Shown piece by piece: positions 34,368 to 42,544 of a stretch of 64,000 nucleotides of DNA; position 1 is the first letter of the stretch, and each line of letters starts with the position of its first letter. The position numbers and the translations under genes are program-made. The notes beneath the pieces were generated by a model. It was given only the letters and a program-made list of their open reading frames with translations. It was not told where the DNA came from and searched no databases. The stretch comes from Gammaproteobacteria bacterium UBA2965. Lineage in GTDB: Bacteria > Pseudomonadota > Gammaproteobacteria > Pseudomonadales > Azotimanducaceae. Location of the stretch: assembly GCA_002348385.1 (NCBI GenBank), contig DEBD01000005.1:71743-135742 (forward strand), read 5' to 3'.

Positions 34368-35198
34368 ATGAAATTCTCAGGTGGGGTGGCAGCGGTTACC
34401 GGAGGTGGAAGCGGCATCGGAGAAGCGCTGTGCCTAGCGCTAGCAGACAAAGGCATGAAGGTGGCGGTGATGGATGTCGACACCGAACGAGCGAATGCCG
34501 TTGCCGAGCGGATAAACACACGCGGCTATCAAGTGGATGTCACCGACCGAAAATCTCTGGAAATCCAAGCTGCACAAGTCGAAGATGACCTCGGCCCCAT
34601 AAATCTTTTGTGTGCGAACGCCGGCGTTGTCATGCCTTTCGGATCCGCCATCGATCGAAAGGATGCGGATTGGCAGTACGTTATGTCCGTCAATCTGTTT
34701 GGCGCCATCCACACTGTAGATGCGTTTGTTGGGCAACTACGCAGCAACGCCGGCAACGCCCACGTGCTGGTGACGTCCTCCATGGGGGGGCTGGTCGTCG
34801 GAGGGCACATTCCACTAGGCCCATACACGGTGTCCAAGTACGCCTGTGTAGGCTATTGCGAAGAACTCAAAGCCGCCTTTGCAGACGAACAGATCGGCGT
34901 ATCGATGTTGGTACCCGGCGTGGTAGCTACTGAGATCATGCACAACTCCAGCGAGACACGGCCCGTGGAGCTTGGCAGGCAGGCCCCTCCCCGACGGGAG
35001 CGCGACTACGTTTCCCCAAGACTCGCCACCATGGCGGTCACTCCGGTACAGGCGGCCGAAAGCGCACTGGCTGGAATCCACAACGGCCGATTTTACATTC
35101 CAACTCACTTGCACGATGCGGCCCGGTTGGATGCCCACTACCAAGCGATCGTCACTGAAATGAGAGGGCAAGGTCACGAGGCAGGGTTGGATGGCTAA
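34368..35198 (+). CDS. SDR family oxidoreductase
   Basis: A 276-residue classical SDR with TGGGSGIG near residues 10-17, 'CANAGV' in place of NNAG, and YTVSK as the catalytic motif. It starts six bases after the dioxygenase stop. The natural reading is that it oxidises the alcohol made by the dioxygenase, but this is inferred from position only. A C-terminal tail ('GRFYIPTHLHDAARLDAHYQAI') resembles that of the SDRs at 16638 and 32551. Confidence 0.92.
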   Translation: MKFSGGVAAVTGGGSGIGEALCLALADKGMKVAVMDVDTERANAVAERINTRGYQVDVTDRKSLEIQAAQVEDDLGPINLLCANAGVVMPFGSAIDRKDADWQYVMSVNLFGAIHTVDAFVGQLRSNAGNAHVLVTSSMGGLVVGGHIPLGPYTVSKYACVGYCEELKAAFADEQIGVSMLVPGVVATEIMHNSSETRPVELGRQAPPRRERDYVSPRLATMAVTPVQAAESALAGIHNGRFYIPTHLHDAARLDAHYQAIVTEMRGQGHEAGLDG

Positions 35199-35234
35199 CC
35201 ACACGCAAGACGACCGACAAACACAGAAGTGCTC

Positions 35235-35963
35235 ATGTTGCCATTCGTGCTAATACATGGCTCCGGCGGAACCGGGCAGTCGTGGGATCAAGTGGTCACC
35301 CATCTCCAGCATCCCTCGCTTGCCGTGGACCTGCCTGGGCGAAACGACAAACCCGGAGATCTCGATACACTGACCGTCACCGATTTCGCCGCATCAGTCG
35401 CAGAAGACATGGAATCCGCGAGCATTGAACGCGCAGTAATCGTGGGTCACTCATTAGCGGGCCTCACACTAGTAACATTGGCCGAGCTAATACCAGAGCG
35501 CATCGCCCATATGGTGTTCGTAAATGCGGTAGTTCCAGCCCACGGCAAAGGCAACTTCGATGTGGTGGGTGAACACGTTAGAGAGATGGTAGACACCTTC
35601 GGTGTGGGAGCTGACGGTCGCAGTCTGCATCCCGATGCGCTGCGCCATTATCACTGCAACGACCTAGATGAAAAACAAACACATACGGTGTTGCATGGTG
35701 GTGTGCTTGAGGCCAAAAAACCTCTGCACAAACCTATTTCACTCGCGGGACTCATGCAGCATCCAATCCCCTGCACCTGGGTATTGGGCACCATTGATCG
35801 TGCAGTCCCCCCTCATACCCAACGCCAAAGCATTGCCAATCTCGCCGGTTGCGGTTGCCCGGTGGACGTCATTGAGGTAGCGGCCGGCCATTCGATCACC
35901 CTCAGCCAGCCGGCAAAACTCGCCGCGATTCTCGACGGAGTGGATCAGGACCCTGACCGCTGA
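35235..35963 (+). CDS. Alpha/beta-fold hydrolase (esterase-like, about 240 aa)
   Basis: A 242-residue hydrolase from ATG 35235 (MLPFVLIHGSGG); an in-frame GTG two codons earlier is less likely because the paralogue at 39039 starts with the same MLP. The nucleophile is Ser73 in VGHSLAG and the His is in 'AAGHSITLSQP'. Small single-domain hydrolases of this kind (hydroxynitrile-lyase/esterase-like) are cytosolic. Paralogous over its whole length to the hydrolase at 39039, with shared 'GNFDVVGxxxxEMVD'. Third gene of the dioxygenase operon. Confidence 0.9.
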   Translation: MLPFVLIHGSGGTGQSWDQVVTHLQHPSLAVDLPGRNDKPGDLDTLTVTDFAASVAEDMESASIERAVIVGHSLAGLTLVTLAELIPERIAHMVFVNAVVPAHGKGNFDVVGEHVREMVDTFGVGADGRSLHPDALRHYHCNDLDEKQTHTVLHGGVLEAKKPLHKPISLAGLMQHPIPCTWVLGTIDRAVPPHTQRQSIANLAGCGCPVDVIEVAAGHSITLSQPAKLAAILDGVDQDPDR

Positions 35964-35980
35964 CGATAGGAAGAGCCAAC

Positions 35981-36574
35981 ATGAACGTTTTCGAAGCCAT
36001 GGACACAGCCCGCGCCATGCGCTACCTGAAGCCCGACCCAGTTCCCAAGGAGCTGCTCGAAAAGCTTATCTACTACGCGTCGCGCGCGTCGAATCCAGGC
36101 AATAGCCAACTTTGGCAGTTTATCGTGCTGCAGGATGAGGACAAGAAGCGACGCATCGGCGACGCCATTGCCCAGAGCTTTCGGGACACCTTCGAACGTC
36201 AGGGACTCGATACCGAAGGTCACTCCGGTTACTACCTGGCAGCGCATCTGGCCCAAGCGCCGGCCATCATTTTCATCGGCGCTCGTAACGAGTATCCGCC
36301 GTGGCAGCCAGACAAACGCTTCGTCGGCTCGGCCTGCTATCCCGCCGGACAGAATCTCATCGTCGCGGCGCGCGCCATGGGACTGGGCGCAACCTTCACC
36401 ACGCTGCACGCCGCAGCAAGCAAACTAGTGCACGAGACCCTAGAGATTCCCGAAGAACTATCCATCGCGCTCACCATTCCAATCGGCTATCCGCAGCGCA
36501 CTTTTGGCCCGGTGCGGCGCAAACCGACCGATGAGATCATTCACTGGGACACATTTTCCGGAGGCAAAACATGA
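35981..36574 (+). CDS. Nitroreductase family protein
   Basis: A 197-residue FMN-binding protein of the nitroreductase fold. 'ARAMRYLKPDPVPKELLEKL' at the N-terminus and 'ASNPGNSQLWQFIVL' bind FMN phosphate and ring in relatives. AGGAAGAG precedes ATG 35981. Its stop overlaps the LLM start by four bases (ATGA). Members reduce quinones, enones or nitro groups, or serve as flavin dehydrogenases. Here it may reduce or desaturate a ring intermediate with the LLM partner; inference from coupling. Confidence 0.92.
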   Translation: MNVFEAMDTARAMRYLKPDPVPKELLEKLIYYASRASNPGNSQLWQFIVLQDEDKKRRIGDAIAQSFRDTFERQGLDTEGHSGYYLAAHLAQAPAIIFIGARNEYPPWQPDKRFVGSACYPAGQNLIVAARAMGLGATFTTLHAAASKLVHETLEIPEELSIALTIPIGYPQRTFGPVRRKPTDEIIHWDTFSGGKT

Positions 36575-37440
36575 AGTTCTGGCAATTCTTGAGGTTCGCG
36601 CCACCGCAGTTGCTCCCGCAGCTGGCGAAGGTTGCGGAGGATGCCGGTTTCCACGGCGTGATGCTGGTGGATCACATGTTCGTGCCCGAACAGTTCGATA
36701 CCACCGGTACGCAATACAGCACCAGCGACGACGGCAAGCCGTTCTGGAGCGAAACTGATCCATGGCCAGATCCCTGGGCCGCCATCGGCGCCATGGCGTC
36801 GGTCACCTCGCGCCTGCACTTTTCCACCTGCATCTACATCCTGCCACTGCGCAACCCCTTCGACGTGGCGAAGTCTGCAGCGACCCTGTCGGTGATGAGC
36901 AACAACCGTATCGCACTCGGATGCGGGGCGGGTTGGATGAAGGAAGAGTACGCGGCCATGGGCGTGGATTTCGACACCCGCGGTCGGCGCTACACAGAAA
37001 TGCTGGAAGTGATGCAGCTGTTGTGGCGTAAAGAAATGGTGGAGTATCACGGCGAGATCTTCGACTTCCCGCGCCTGCAGATGGCGCCGATTCCGGAAGC
37101 AGACATTCCCATCTATCTAGGCGGCAACGCCAGAGTCGCCAAGCGGCGCGCCGCACGCTATGCCAACGGCTGGATCACCCACGTGTTCCGGCGCAGCGAG
37201 ATCGCGGGCATGATTGCCGAAATGCGCGAGATGCTGAGTGCAGAAGGCCGCGAGGGAGAGCCGTTCGAAATCATTGTGCCAGCCGGCAGCAACATGGATG
37301 CTTACAAGCAATTCGCCAATGACGGCGTGACGGGTATCGTCAATCTACCCACCATGGATGAGGTTGGGCCGCGCGCGACCCTGGACGACATGACCCGTTA
37401 CATGGAAACCTACGCAAATACCTACATCGGCAAGGTGTAA
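36571..37440 (+). CDS. LLM class flavin/F420-type oxidoreductase
   Basis: A 289-residue luciferase-like TIM-barrel enzyme of the F420-dependent-type subgroup (TIGR03619-like). Landmarks are 'AEDAGFHGVMLVDHMFVP', 'RIALGCGAGWMKEEYAAMG' and 'IPIYLGGNARVAKRRAARYANGW'. It is translationally coupled to the nitroreductase. Such enzymes may be oxygenases or reductases; without an F420 biosynthesis gene in view the cofactor is open. A hairpin follows it at 37478-37500. Confidence 0.92.
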   Translation: MKFWQFLRFAPPQLLPQLAKVAEDAGFHGVMLVDHMFVPEQFDTTGTQYSTSDDGKPFWSETDPWPDPWAAIGAMASVTSRLHFSTCIYILPLRNPFDVAKSAATLSVMSNNRIALGCGAGWMKEEYAAMGVDFDTRGRRYTEMLEVMQLLWRKEMVEYHGEIFDFPRLQMAPIPEADIPIYLGGNARVAKRRAARYANGWITHVFRRSEIAGMIAEMREMLSAEGREGEPFEIIVPAGSNMDAYKQFANDGVTGIVNLPTMDEVGPRATLDDMTRYMETYANTYIGKV

Positions 37441-37477
37441 TCGCAGCAGACCGGAGCATCGCGACAAGCTCGCAACC

Positions 37478-37500
37478 CGGAAGGCGAAGATCGTCTTCCG
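37478..37500. terminator. Weak hairpin between convergent genes
   Basis: CGGAAG (37478-37483) and CTTCCG (37495-37500) form a six-base stem in the 77-base gap between the LLM gene and the ligase gene that converge here. There is no clear T-tract, so this is only a possible terminator. Confidence 0.25.
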
Positions 37501-37517
37501 CGAGGACTGTTGGTTGG

Positions 37518-39038
37518 TCAAGCCTCTCCCGCGGGCCGATTGCTCCCGAACAGTGAGCGTATGGCAACCAGCTTCGGTTTCATGGACGGTGTGCGCGGCA
37601 GATCGTCGACAAATCGGAATTCAGCGGGAACCTGATAAGGCAACATGTGTTCGCGCGCCCACGCGCCGAGCTCATCTGAGGTAAGCGACGCGCCTTCCCG
37701 TAATACAACCGCCGCAGCAGGGACGGCACCCAAGCGTTTGTCTTGGATGCCGACCACGCAGACCTCGCGCACGTCGCCGTGCTGCTCCAGAATTTGTCCA
37801 ATTTCCTCACCATGCACTTTAAATCCACCGCGATTGATGGCGTTATCCGTGCGCCCGGTAATCCATAGGAATCGATCCTCATCTAACTTGGCCAGGTCCG
37901 TCGTGCGCACCCATTCACCGTCCCATACGAAGTCGCCGCGCAGCTCCAACACACCTTCGGTACCCGCAGGCAGCTCTTCGCCAGTTTCCGGATCAATCAC
38001 CCGCGCATCATAGTCATTGTGTACTCGACCAACAGAGCCCCGGCGACTGTCCCAGTGCTCACGAAACTCATCGATCGACCAGCCGGCGACACCGGTGAAC
38101 TCTGTGGAGCCGTAGTTAGTCAGCAGGGGTATGTCCCAGCGCTTCATCACCGCGTCGATGGTGTCTGGGCTGGTTGGCGCGGTACCAGATCGTATCGCAA
38201 TCAGACTCGACAGCTCCTCTTTGGTCGCATCGGACTCCAGCAACATCAAAACCCCACTTGGCGGCACGCCGGCGACCTTGAGCTGGTGCGCCGCTACCGC
38301 GCGCCGAAATTCAGTAACGTCGAACTTGTCGAGCATGCATATTCGGAATCCGCCCATGACACCATTAATGAGTCCCCACAGCCCGGCGATATGAACCATG
38401 GCATTCATGTGCAGCATGACGCTCTTGCGCAGCGACGGCGGAGTGTCGAGCTGGCGATTGCGCTCATAGCGCAATGCGCCTTCCAGCGTCTTCAATACCC
38501 GCGGCCGCGTCAGCGGAATGCGTTTGGGTAGGCCTGTGGTTCCGGAGGTCAGCATGTATATCAACACATCCGGTTCCGGCGCGAAGTGTTCGGAGCCCGT
38601 GATGGACTCCAGGCCCGGCAGCAGGCTGACCTCGCTGTCTGGATGGTCTGCAAGCTGGATGCATGCGGCCCCCACCTCGCGCGCAACTTCAAGCAACGCT
38701 TGGCGGCGCCAATCTTCCGCGGAGGCAACGATTACCGGTGGGCGCAGGTTGCGTATGTCCTCGGCCAACGTTTCATCGGGATAGAAAGGATTGAGCGTGA
38801 CCAGGCAGCGGTCGCTCGCCACCAAAGACAATATTAGCGCAGCGTGATTCGGCGTGTTGCGCAGCACGGCGCCCACCGGCGCCGTTGGCGCAGCCCCCAC
38901 TGCTTCAAGCGCGGCGTCGATCCCCTCCACCGTGCGCGCGAGCTCTCCCCAGCTCGTCCAGCGCTGGCGATACTCGATCGCGGGCGCTTGGGGATCGATT
39001 GTGAGCGTCTTACGGATACGGTCGTGAAAATCAACCAT
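37518..39038 (-). CDS. AMP-dependent acyl-CoA synthetase/ligase
   Basis: A 506-residue adenylate-forming ligase. 'YMLTSGTTGLPKRIPLTR' (about residues 160-177) is the ATP loop, 'LLTNYGSTEFTG' the A5 motif and 'RTTDLAKLDEDRFLWITGR' the A7/A8 hinge; the C-terminal 'TPSMKPKLV' carries a Lys near the adenylation position but without the usual G-K context. It begins immediately after the alpha/beta hydrolase stop, with no gap. Together they may hydrolyse an ester or thioester and activate the acid, or recycle acyl groups. Substrate unknown. Confidence 0.92.
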   Translation of the reverse strand: MVDFHDRIRKTLTIDPQAPAIEYRQRWTSWGELARTVEGIDAALEAVGAAPTAPVGAVLRNTPNHAALILSLVASDRCLVTLNPFYPDETLAEDIRNLRPPVIVASAEDWRRQALLEVAREVGAACIQLADHPDSEVSLLPGLESITGSEHFAPEPDVLIYMLTSGTTGLPKRIPLTRPRVLKTLEGALRYERNRQLDTPPSLRKSVMLHMNAMVHIAGLWGLINGVMGGFRICMLDKFDVTEFRRAVAAHQLKVAGVPPSGVLMLLESDATKEELSSLIAIRSGTAPTSPDTIDAVMKRWDIPLLTNYGSTEFTGVAGWSIDEFREHWDSRRGSVGRVHNDYDARVIDPETGEELPAGTEGVLELRGDFVWDGEWVRTTDLAKLDEDRFLWITGRTDNAINRGGFKVHGEEIGQILEQHGDVREVCVVGIQDKRLGAVPAAAVVLREGASLTSDELGAWAREHMLPYQVPAEFRFVDDLPRTPSMKPKLVAIRSLFGSNRPAGEA

Positions 39039-39773
39039 TCAAGCAGCAGCCTCGGTGGTGTCGCCAATCTCATCCAATAGCGCCGCCAACTCCTGCGGCC
39101 GACTAATAGGTGCCATGTGCCCGGCCTCAAGCTCTAAGACGTCGAGGGGGCAACCACAATCGGCCAAGGTTGCCGCGCACTGGCGCTGCACATCCGGAGG
39201 GATCACCTGATCGATGGTCCCCACAACCCATGTGCATGGCAACGGATGGGCTTTGATGCCTGCCAGCGATATGGGTTGGTGCAGCGGCTTGCGTGCATCC
39301 TTAACCATGCCCGCCACGGCAAACTGAATCTGCTCCTCGTCCATGTCGTTGCAGTGATATGCCCGAATGGCGTCCGGGTGCAGGCTGCGTCCGTCGGGCC
39401 CCACACCGTAGGCATCGACCATCTCTTTAACAATGTGGCCCACGACGTCGAAGTTGCCCTTACCGTCCGGCGGCACCACGCAATTGACGAACACCAGGCG
39501 CGCAATCCGCTCAGGGATGAATTCGGCCAACGTTACCATCGTCAGCCCGGCAAGCGACGCGCCACCGACTATCGCGCGATCGATACCGGCCGCGTCCATG
39601 TCGGCGACTACCGATGCGGCGAAGTCCCGAACCGTCAGCGCATCCAGGTCACCGGGCTTGTCGCCCCGGCCCGGTAGGTCGATGGCCAGTGCCTCGCGCC
39701 GCAGGTGGGGCAGCACCCGCTCCCAACGGCGCTTGGATCCGCCGGCGCCATGAATCAACACGTATGGCAGCAA
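39039..39773 (-). CDS. Alpha/beta-fold hydrolase (paralogue of 35235)
   Basis: A 244-residue hydrolase. The nucleophile elbow is GGASLAG with Ser73, and the His is in 'LEAGHMAPISRP'. The opening MLPYVLIHGAGG and the block 'LPGRGDKPGDLDALTVRDFAASV' closely follow the hydrolase at 35235, so they are duplicates now facing opposite ways about 3 kb apart. First gene of a leftward pair with the ligase, and divergent from the TauD-type dioxygenase. Confidence 0.92.
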   Translation of the reverse strand: MLPYVLIHGAGGSKRRWERVLPHLRREALAIDLPGRGDKPGDLDALTVRDFAASVVADMDAAGIDRAIVGGASLAGLTMVTLAEFIPERIARLVFVNCVVPPDGKGNFDVVGHIVKEMVDAYGVGPDGRSLHPDAIRAYHCNDMDEEQIQFAVAGMVKDARKPLHQPISLAGIKAHPLPCTWVVGTIDQVIPPDVQRQCAATLADCGCPLDVLELEAGHMAPISRPQELAALLDEIGDTTEAAA

Positions 39774-39802
39774 GACGTGCCCTCCAGTTTTCGAACCAGC
39801 AT

Positions 39803-39816
39803 TTGAGGTTCCTCAA
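39803..39816. promoter_or_regulatory. Perfect palindrome TTGAGG-TT-CCTCAA, possible operator
   Basis: A 14-base perfect inverted repeat in the 94-base region between the divergent hydrolase (39773) and dioxygenase (39868) genes. TATATT at 39822-39827 could be the -10 box of the rightward gene, so the palindrome would cover the -35 region. A similar sequence occurs at 33421-33433. Confidence 0.35.
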
Positions 39817-39867
39817 TAGAGTATATTCCGATAGCATGCCCGTTCAATCTAATCTCACTGGTAAGCG

Positions 39868-40713
39868 ATGGGGTTTTCGTTTCGGCCACTGACCAAACAC
39901 GTCGGCGCGGAAATTGTTGACTTCGACATTGCCGCCATGGAGGCGCCCGGCAATGCGCAGGCGCTTCGGGACGCACTTGGGCGCTACAACTTGCTCACCT
40001 GCAACGTGGCTGAGTTCTCCGCAGACGAGCAGGTTCGCTTTGCACAGATCTTTGGCGAGATCACCATGCGCGGCTACGGCTACCCGGCCGAGAAAGACAA
40101 TACCGAATATGTGTCTAATACCCGGGCCGACGGCACGCTTGGCAACGGACCCTTCCACTTTCACCACGACCACTTGTTCTACGAGCAGCCCCTGTCGGCC
40201 ATCGTGCTGTACGGCATCGAGATCCCGGAGTCTGGTACGGTCACCAAGTTTCGCGACGCCCATCGGTTTTACCGAGGGTTGCCGCAGCCCATGCAGGACA
40301 AGGTAGATCAGATCGAGCAGCTACACGTGCTGAATTTTCGCACCAAAGACGACGCCAGCACCGTGCCCCACGTCGACCGCGACGCCTCGGAGCCACCGCC
40401 TCCGAGCAAGTGGTGGCCGTTGATCTGGACCAACCCGCGCACGAACCAGCGCCAGGCGCTTCTGTCTCCAGCGGTAGAGGACTTTCGCGGCATCGACAAA
40501 GAGTCGGGTTTCGACCTCATTCGCGAGCTTTTGCGCATCGGGCGACACGAAGACGACCTGGACTCGACCTATCTGCACCACTGGCGGGTGGGAGACTTGA
40601 TCATCTGGGACAACCTGGCGCTGGCGCACGCGCGCTCGCCGTTCGACACCACACAGGCGCGCACCTTGCGCCGCTCACCCATCATTCCGGTCGGTAGCGA
40701 TTCCAATGACTAG
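39868..40713 (+). CDS. TauD/TfdA family Fe(II)/2-oxoglutarate dioxygenase
   Basis: A 281-residue dioxygenase. The iron motif is H99-x-D101 in 'FHFHHDHLFYE', the distal His is H254 in 'NLALAHARSPFD', and Arg residues follow ('TLRRSP') at the 2-oxoglutarate site. The ribosome site is weak but ATG 39868 fits the family N-terminus ('FRPLTKHVGAEIVDFD'). Its last eight bases overlap the next SDR gene. TauD-like enzymes release sulfite from sulfonates or cleave ethers; simple hydroxylation of a hydrophobic acid is equally possible. The family also includes alkylsulfatases, notable given three sulfotransferases nearby. Confidence 0.92.
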   Translation: MGFSFRPLTKHVGAEIVDFDIAAMEAPGNAQALRDALGRYNLLTCNVAEFSADEQVRFAQIFGEITMRGYGYPAEKDNTEYVSNTRADGTLGNGPFHFHHDHLFYEQPLSAIVLYGIEIPESGTVTKFRDAHRFYRGLPQPMQDKVDQIEQLHVLNFRTKDDASTVPHVDRDASEPPPPSKWWPLIWTNPRTNQRQALLSPAVEDFRGIDKESGFDLIRELLRIGRHEDDLDSTYLHHWRVGDLIIWDNLALAHARSPFDTTQARTLRRSPIIPVGSDSND

Positions 40714-41611
40714 ACTCGCGGACAAGGCCATCGTGGTGACCGGCGGGGGCGGGTTGGTCGGCGCCGCGTTTTGTCGCGCGCTTGCTGCCGAAGGCGCCAG
40801 CGTATTGGTCAACGACATCGATCCTACGACTGCAGAGGCTACCGTAGAGTCCATCGTCACTCGTGGCGGCACCGCCAGCGCATTGGCGAGCTCGGTAGGC
40901 AACTGGGAGGACGGCAAGCAAATCGTCGATGCATGCGTAGATCGCTACGGACGCATCGACTGCCTGGTCAATGCAGCAGGTCGAGCGGTTGCCCAGCCCC
41001 TCGTAGATATCACCGAAGTCGATTTCATGGTGGCCTGGTCGAGCCACGTAGTCGGCCACTTCGCCTGCGCCCACCGCGCCGCACAGCACATGAGCAAGCA
41101 AGGTGGCGGAAGCATCGTAAATGTGGTGTCGCGGGCCATGGCTGGCTGGCGGCATCATTCCGCCTATGGTGCCGCCAAGGGCGCGATCCTATCGGCCACC
41201 ATCAATTGGGCATTGGAACTTGCGCCCAACCGCATCCGTGTCAACGCGATCAGCCCGGCGGCCCGACGCTACGAGCCGGGGGAAACCCACAGCCTGCGCA
41301 TGCCTTGGCGCCCGGAGCCCGGCAAGACCACTGAGGAGATGCGCGCTCAAACCCCTGCCCCGGAAAGCGTGGCACCACTGGCCGTGTACCTGGCTAGCGA
41401 CGCTTCAGATTGGGTGTCGGGCCAGATCATCTTCCTGGGTGGCGACTCGTTGGCACTGGTGCGCCACCCCATGGAAGACCAATTCGCGTTTCGTCCCGAC
41501 GGCTGGGACGCCGACAGCATCGAGCACCACTTTCGCCACGCCTTCGAGACGGCCATCGAGTGGCCCAGCATGTCTGCCGGGCAGTATCGATGGTTCGATG
41601 GCGTTGGTTAA
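40706..41611 (+). CDS. SDR family oxidoreductase
   Basis: A 301-residue SDR with TGGGGLVG at about residues 12-19 (a variant of TGxxxGIG), 'LVNAAG' and the catalytic YGAAK. 'VLVNDIDPTTAEA' after the second strand and the long C-terminal region ('IEHHFRHAFETAIEWPSM') resemble the MFE-2-like SDRs. Translation is coupled to the dioxygenase by an eight-base overlap. The Ddn-like gene follows after 43 bases. Confidence 0.9.
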   Translation: MTRLADKAIVVTGGGGLVGAAFCRALAAEGASVLVNDIDPTTAEATVESIVTRGGTASALASSVGNWEDGKQIVDACVDRYGRIDCLVNAAGRAVAQPLVDITEVDFMVAWSSHVVGHFACAHRAAQHMSKQGGGSIVNVVSRAMAGWRHHSAYGAAKGAILSATINWALELAPNRIRVNAISPAARRYEPGETHSLRMPWRPEPGKTTEEMRAQTPAPESVAPLAVYLASDASDWVSGQIIFLGGDSLALVRHPMEDQFAFRPDGWDADSIEHHFRHAFETAIEWPSMSAGQYRWFDGVG

Positions 41612-41654
41612 CTAGTCAAGCACTGCCACTCGATACTGACAGGGAACAGACCTA

Positions 41655-42095
41655 ATGAACGAACAGGAAATACGCGACCAGTGGCAGCGCATCAAGGATC
41701 ACATCAAACGCTACGAGGAAGATCCAGTTGCGGCGCACGAGCACAACCCGTACGGCAAGGTGGTGCCCGCGTTGCTGCTCACCGCCACCGGTCGTAAATC
41801 CGGCAAGGCGCGCAACCTACCGCTCATCTACAAAAAGATCGGCGAGCGCTTCGTGATCGTCGGCTCGAAAGCCGGCATGGATGAGCACCCTGCCTGGTAC
41901 AAGAACCTGCTCGCCAATCCGGACTGCCACATCCAAGTAGCAAAGGACCACTATGATGTGCGCGCGCGAACGGCCACCGGCGCCGAGCGCGACGACCTCT
42001 GGACGCAGATGGTTGAGCTGTTACCGCAATATGAAGAGTACCAATCACGCACGACGCGGCAGATTCCGATTGTAGTACTGGAACCGCAACACTAG
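41655..42095 (+). CDS. Nitroreductase/quinone reductase, deazaflavin (F420)-dependent Ddn-like family
   Basis: A 146-residue split-barrel protein of the Ddn family, in which characterised members use F420H2 to reduce quinones or nitroimidazoles. The family signature is visible as 'LTATGRKSGKARNLPLIY' (about residues 36-53), 'VIVGSKAGMDEHPAWYKNLL' and a C-terminal 'RQIPIVVLEP'. No transmembrane helix. It lies inside the dioxygenase, SDR, Ddn, DUF35, thiolase series. A second copy is at 48975. If real F420 users, the host must make F420, which is unusual but known in some Gram-negatives. Confidence 0.9.
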   Translation: MNEQEIRDQWQRIKDHIKRYEEDPVAAHEHNPYGKVVPALLLTATGRKSGKARNLPLIYKKIGERFVIVGSKAGMDEHPAWYKNLLANPDCHIQVAKDHYDVRARTATGAERDDLWTQMVELLPQYEEYQSRTTRQIPIVVLEPQH

Positions 42096-42121
42096 CCGAT
42101 TCACGATTCGTAGGTTTACGA

Positions 42122-42544
42122 ATGTTAAAAACGGATCTCGACCCGGTACCTACACCGGAGACGCTTCCCTATTGGGAAGGCCTCGAGCAAGGCAAGCTGC
42201 GCCTCTGTGCATGCCGGGCCTGCGATCGCTGCTTCTTTCCGCCGAGCAACATCTGTCCACGGTGCACGTCAACCGACATTGAGTGGCGGGTCGCGAGCGG
42301 CCAAGCCACGCTCTACAGCTTTGTCATCAACGCTCAAGCCGACGCGCGTTGGGGCATCGAGGGGCCCATGTCCGTGGCCATGGTGAAGCTGGAAGAAGGC
42401 CCAATGATGCTCTCAACTGTGATCAACTGCCCACAAACCGCCGAAGCGCTGCGGATCGATATGGACCTGCGCCTGATCTTTCGTCCCTACGGTGATCTGC
42501 CCCGCGTGGCCTGCTTCGAACCGGCAGGGGGGCGCGATGCGTAA
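42122..42544 (+). CDS. Zn-ribbon OB-fold protein (DUF35), ChsH2-C/Ltp2-partner type
   Basis: A 140-residue DUF35 protein: an N-terminal rubredoxin-like Zn ribbon with Cys pairs CRAC and CPRC around residues 25-45, then an OB-fold ('ATLYSFVINAQADARWG', 'VAMVKLEEGPMMLSTVI'). DUF35 proteins are obligate partners of thiolase-like enzymes. In actinobacterial cholesterol degradation the DUF35 domain of ChsH2 binds the Ltp2 aldolase. The eight-base overlap with the next, thiolase-like gene supports the same kind of complex here. Confidence 0.92.
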   Translation: MLKTDLDPVPTPETLPYWEGLEQGKLRLCACRACDRCFFPPSNICPRCTSTDIEWRVASGQATLYSFVINAQADARWGIEGPMSVAMVKLEEGPMMLSTVINCPQTAEALRIDMDLRLIFRPYGDLPRVACFEPAGGRDA

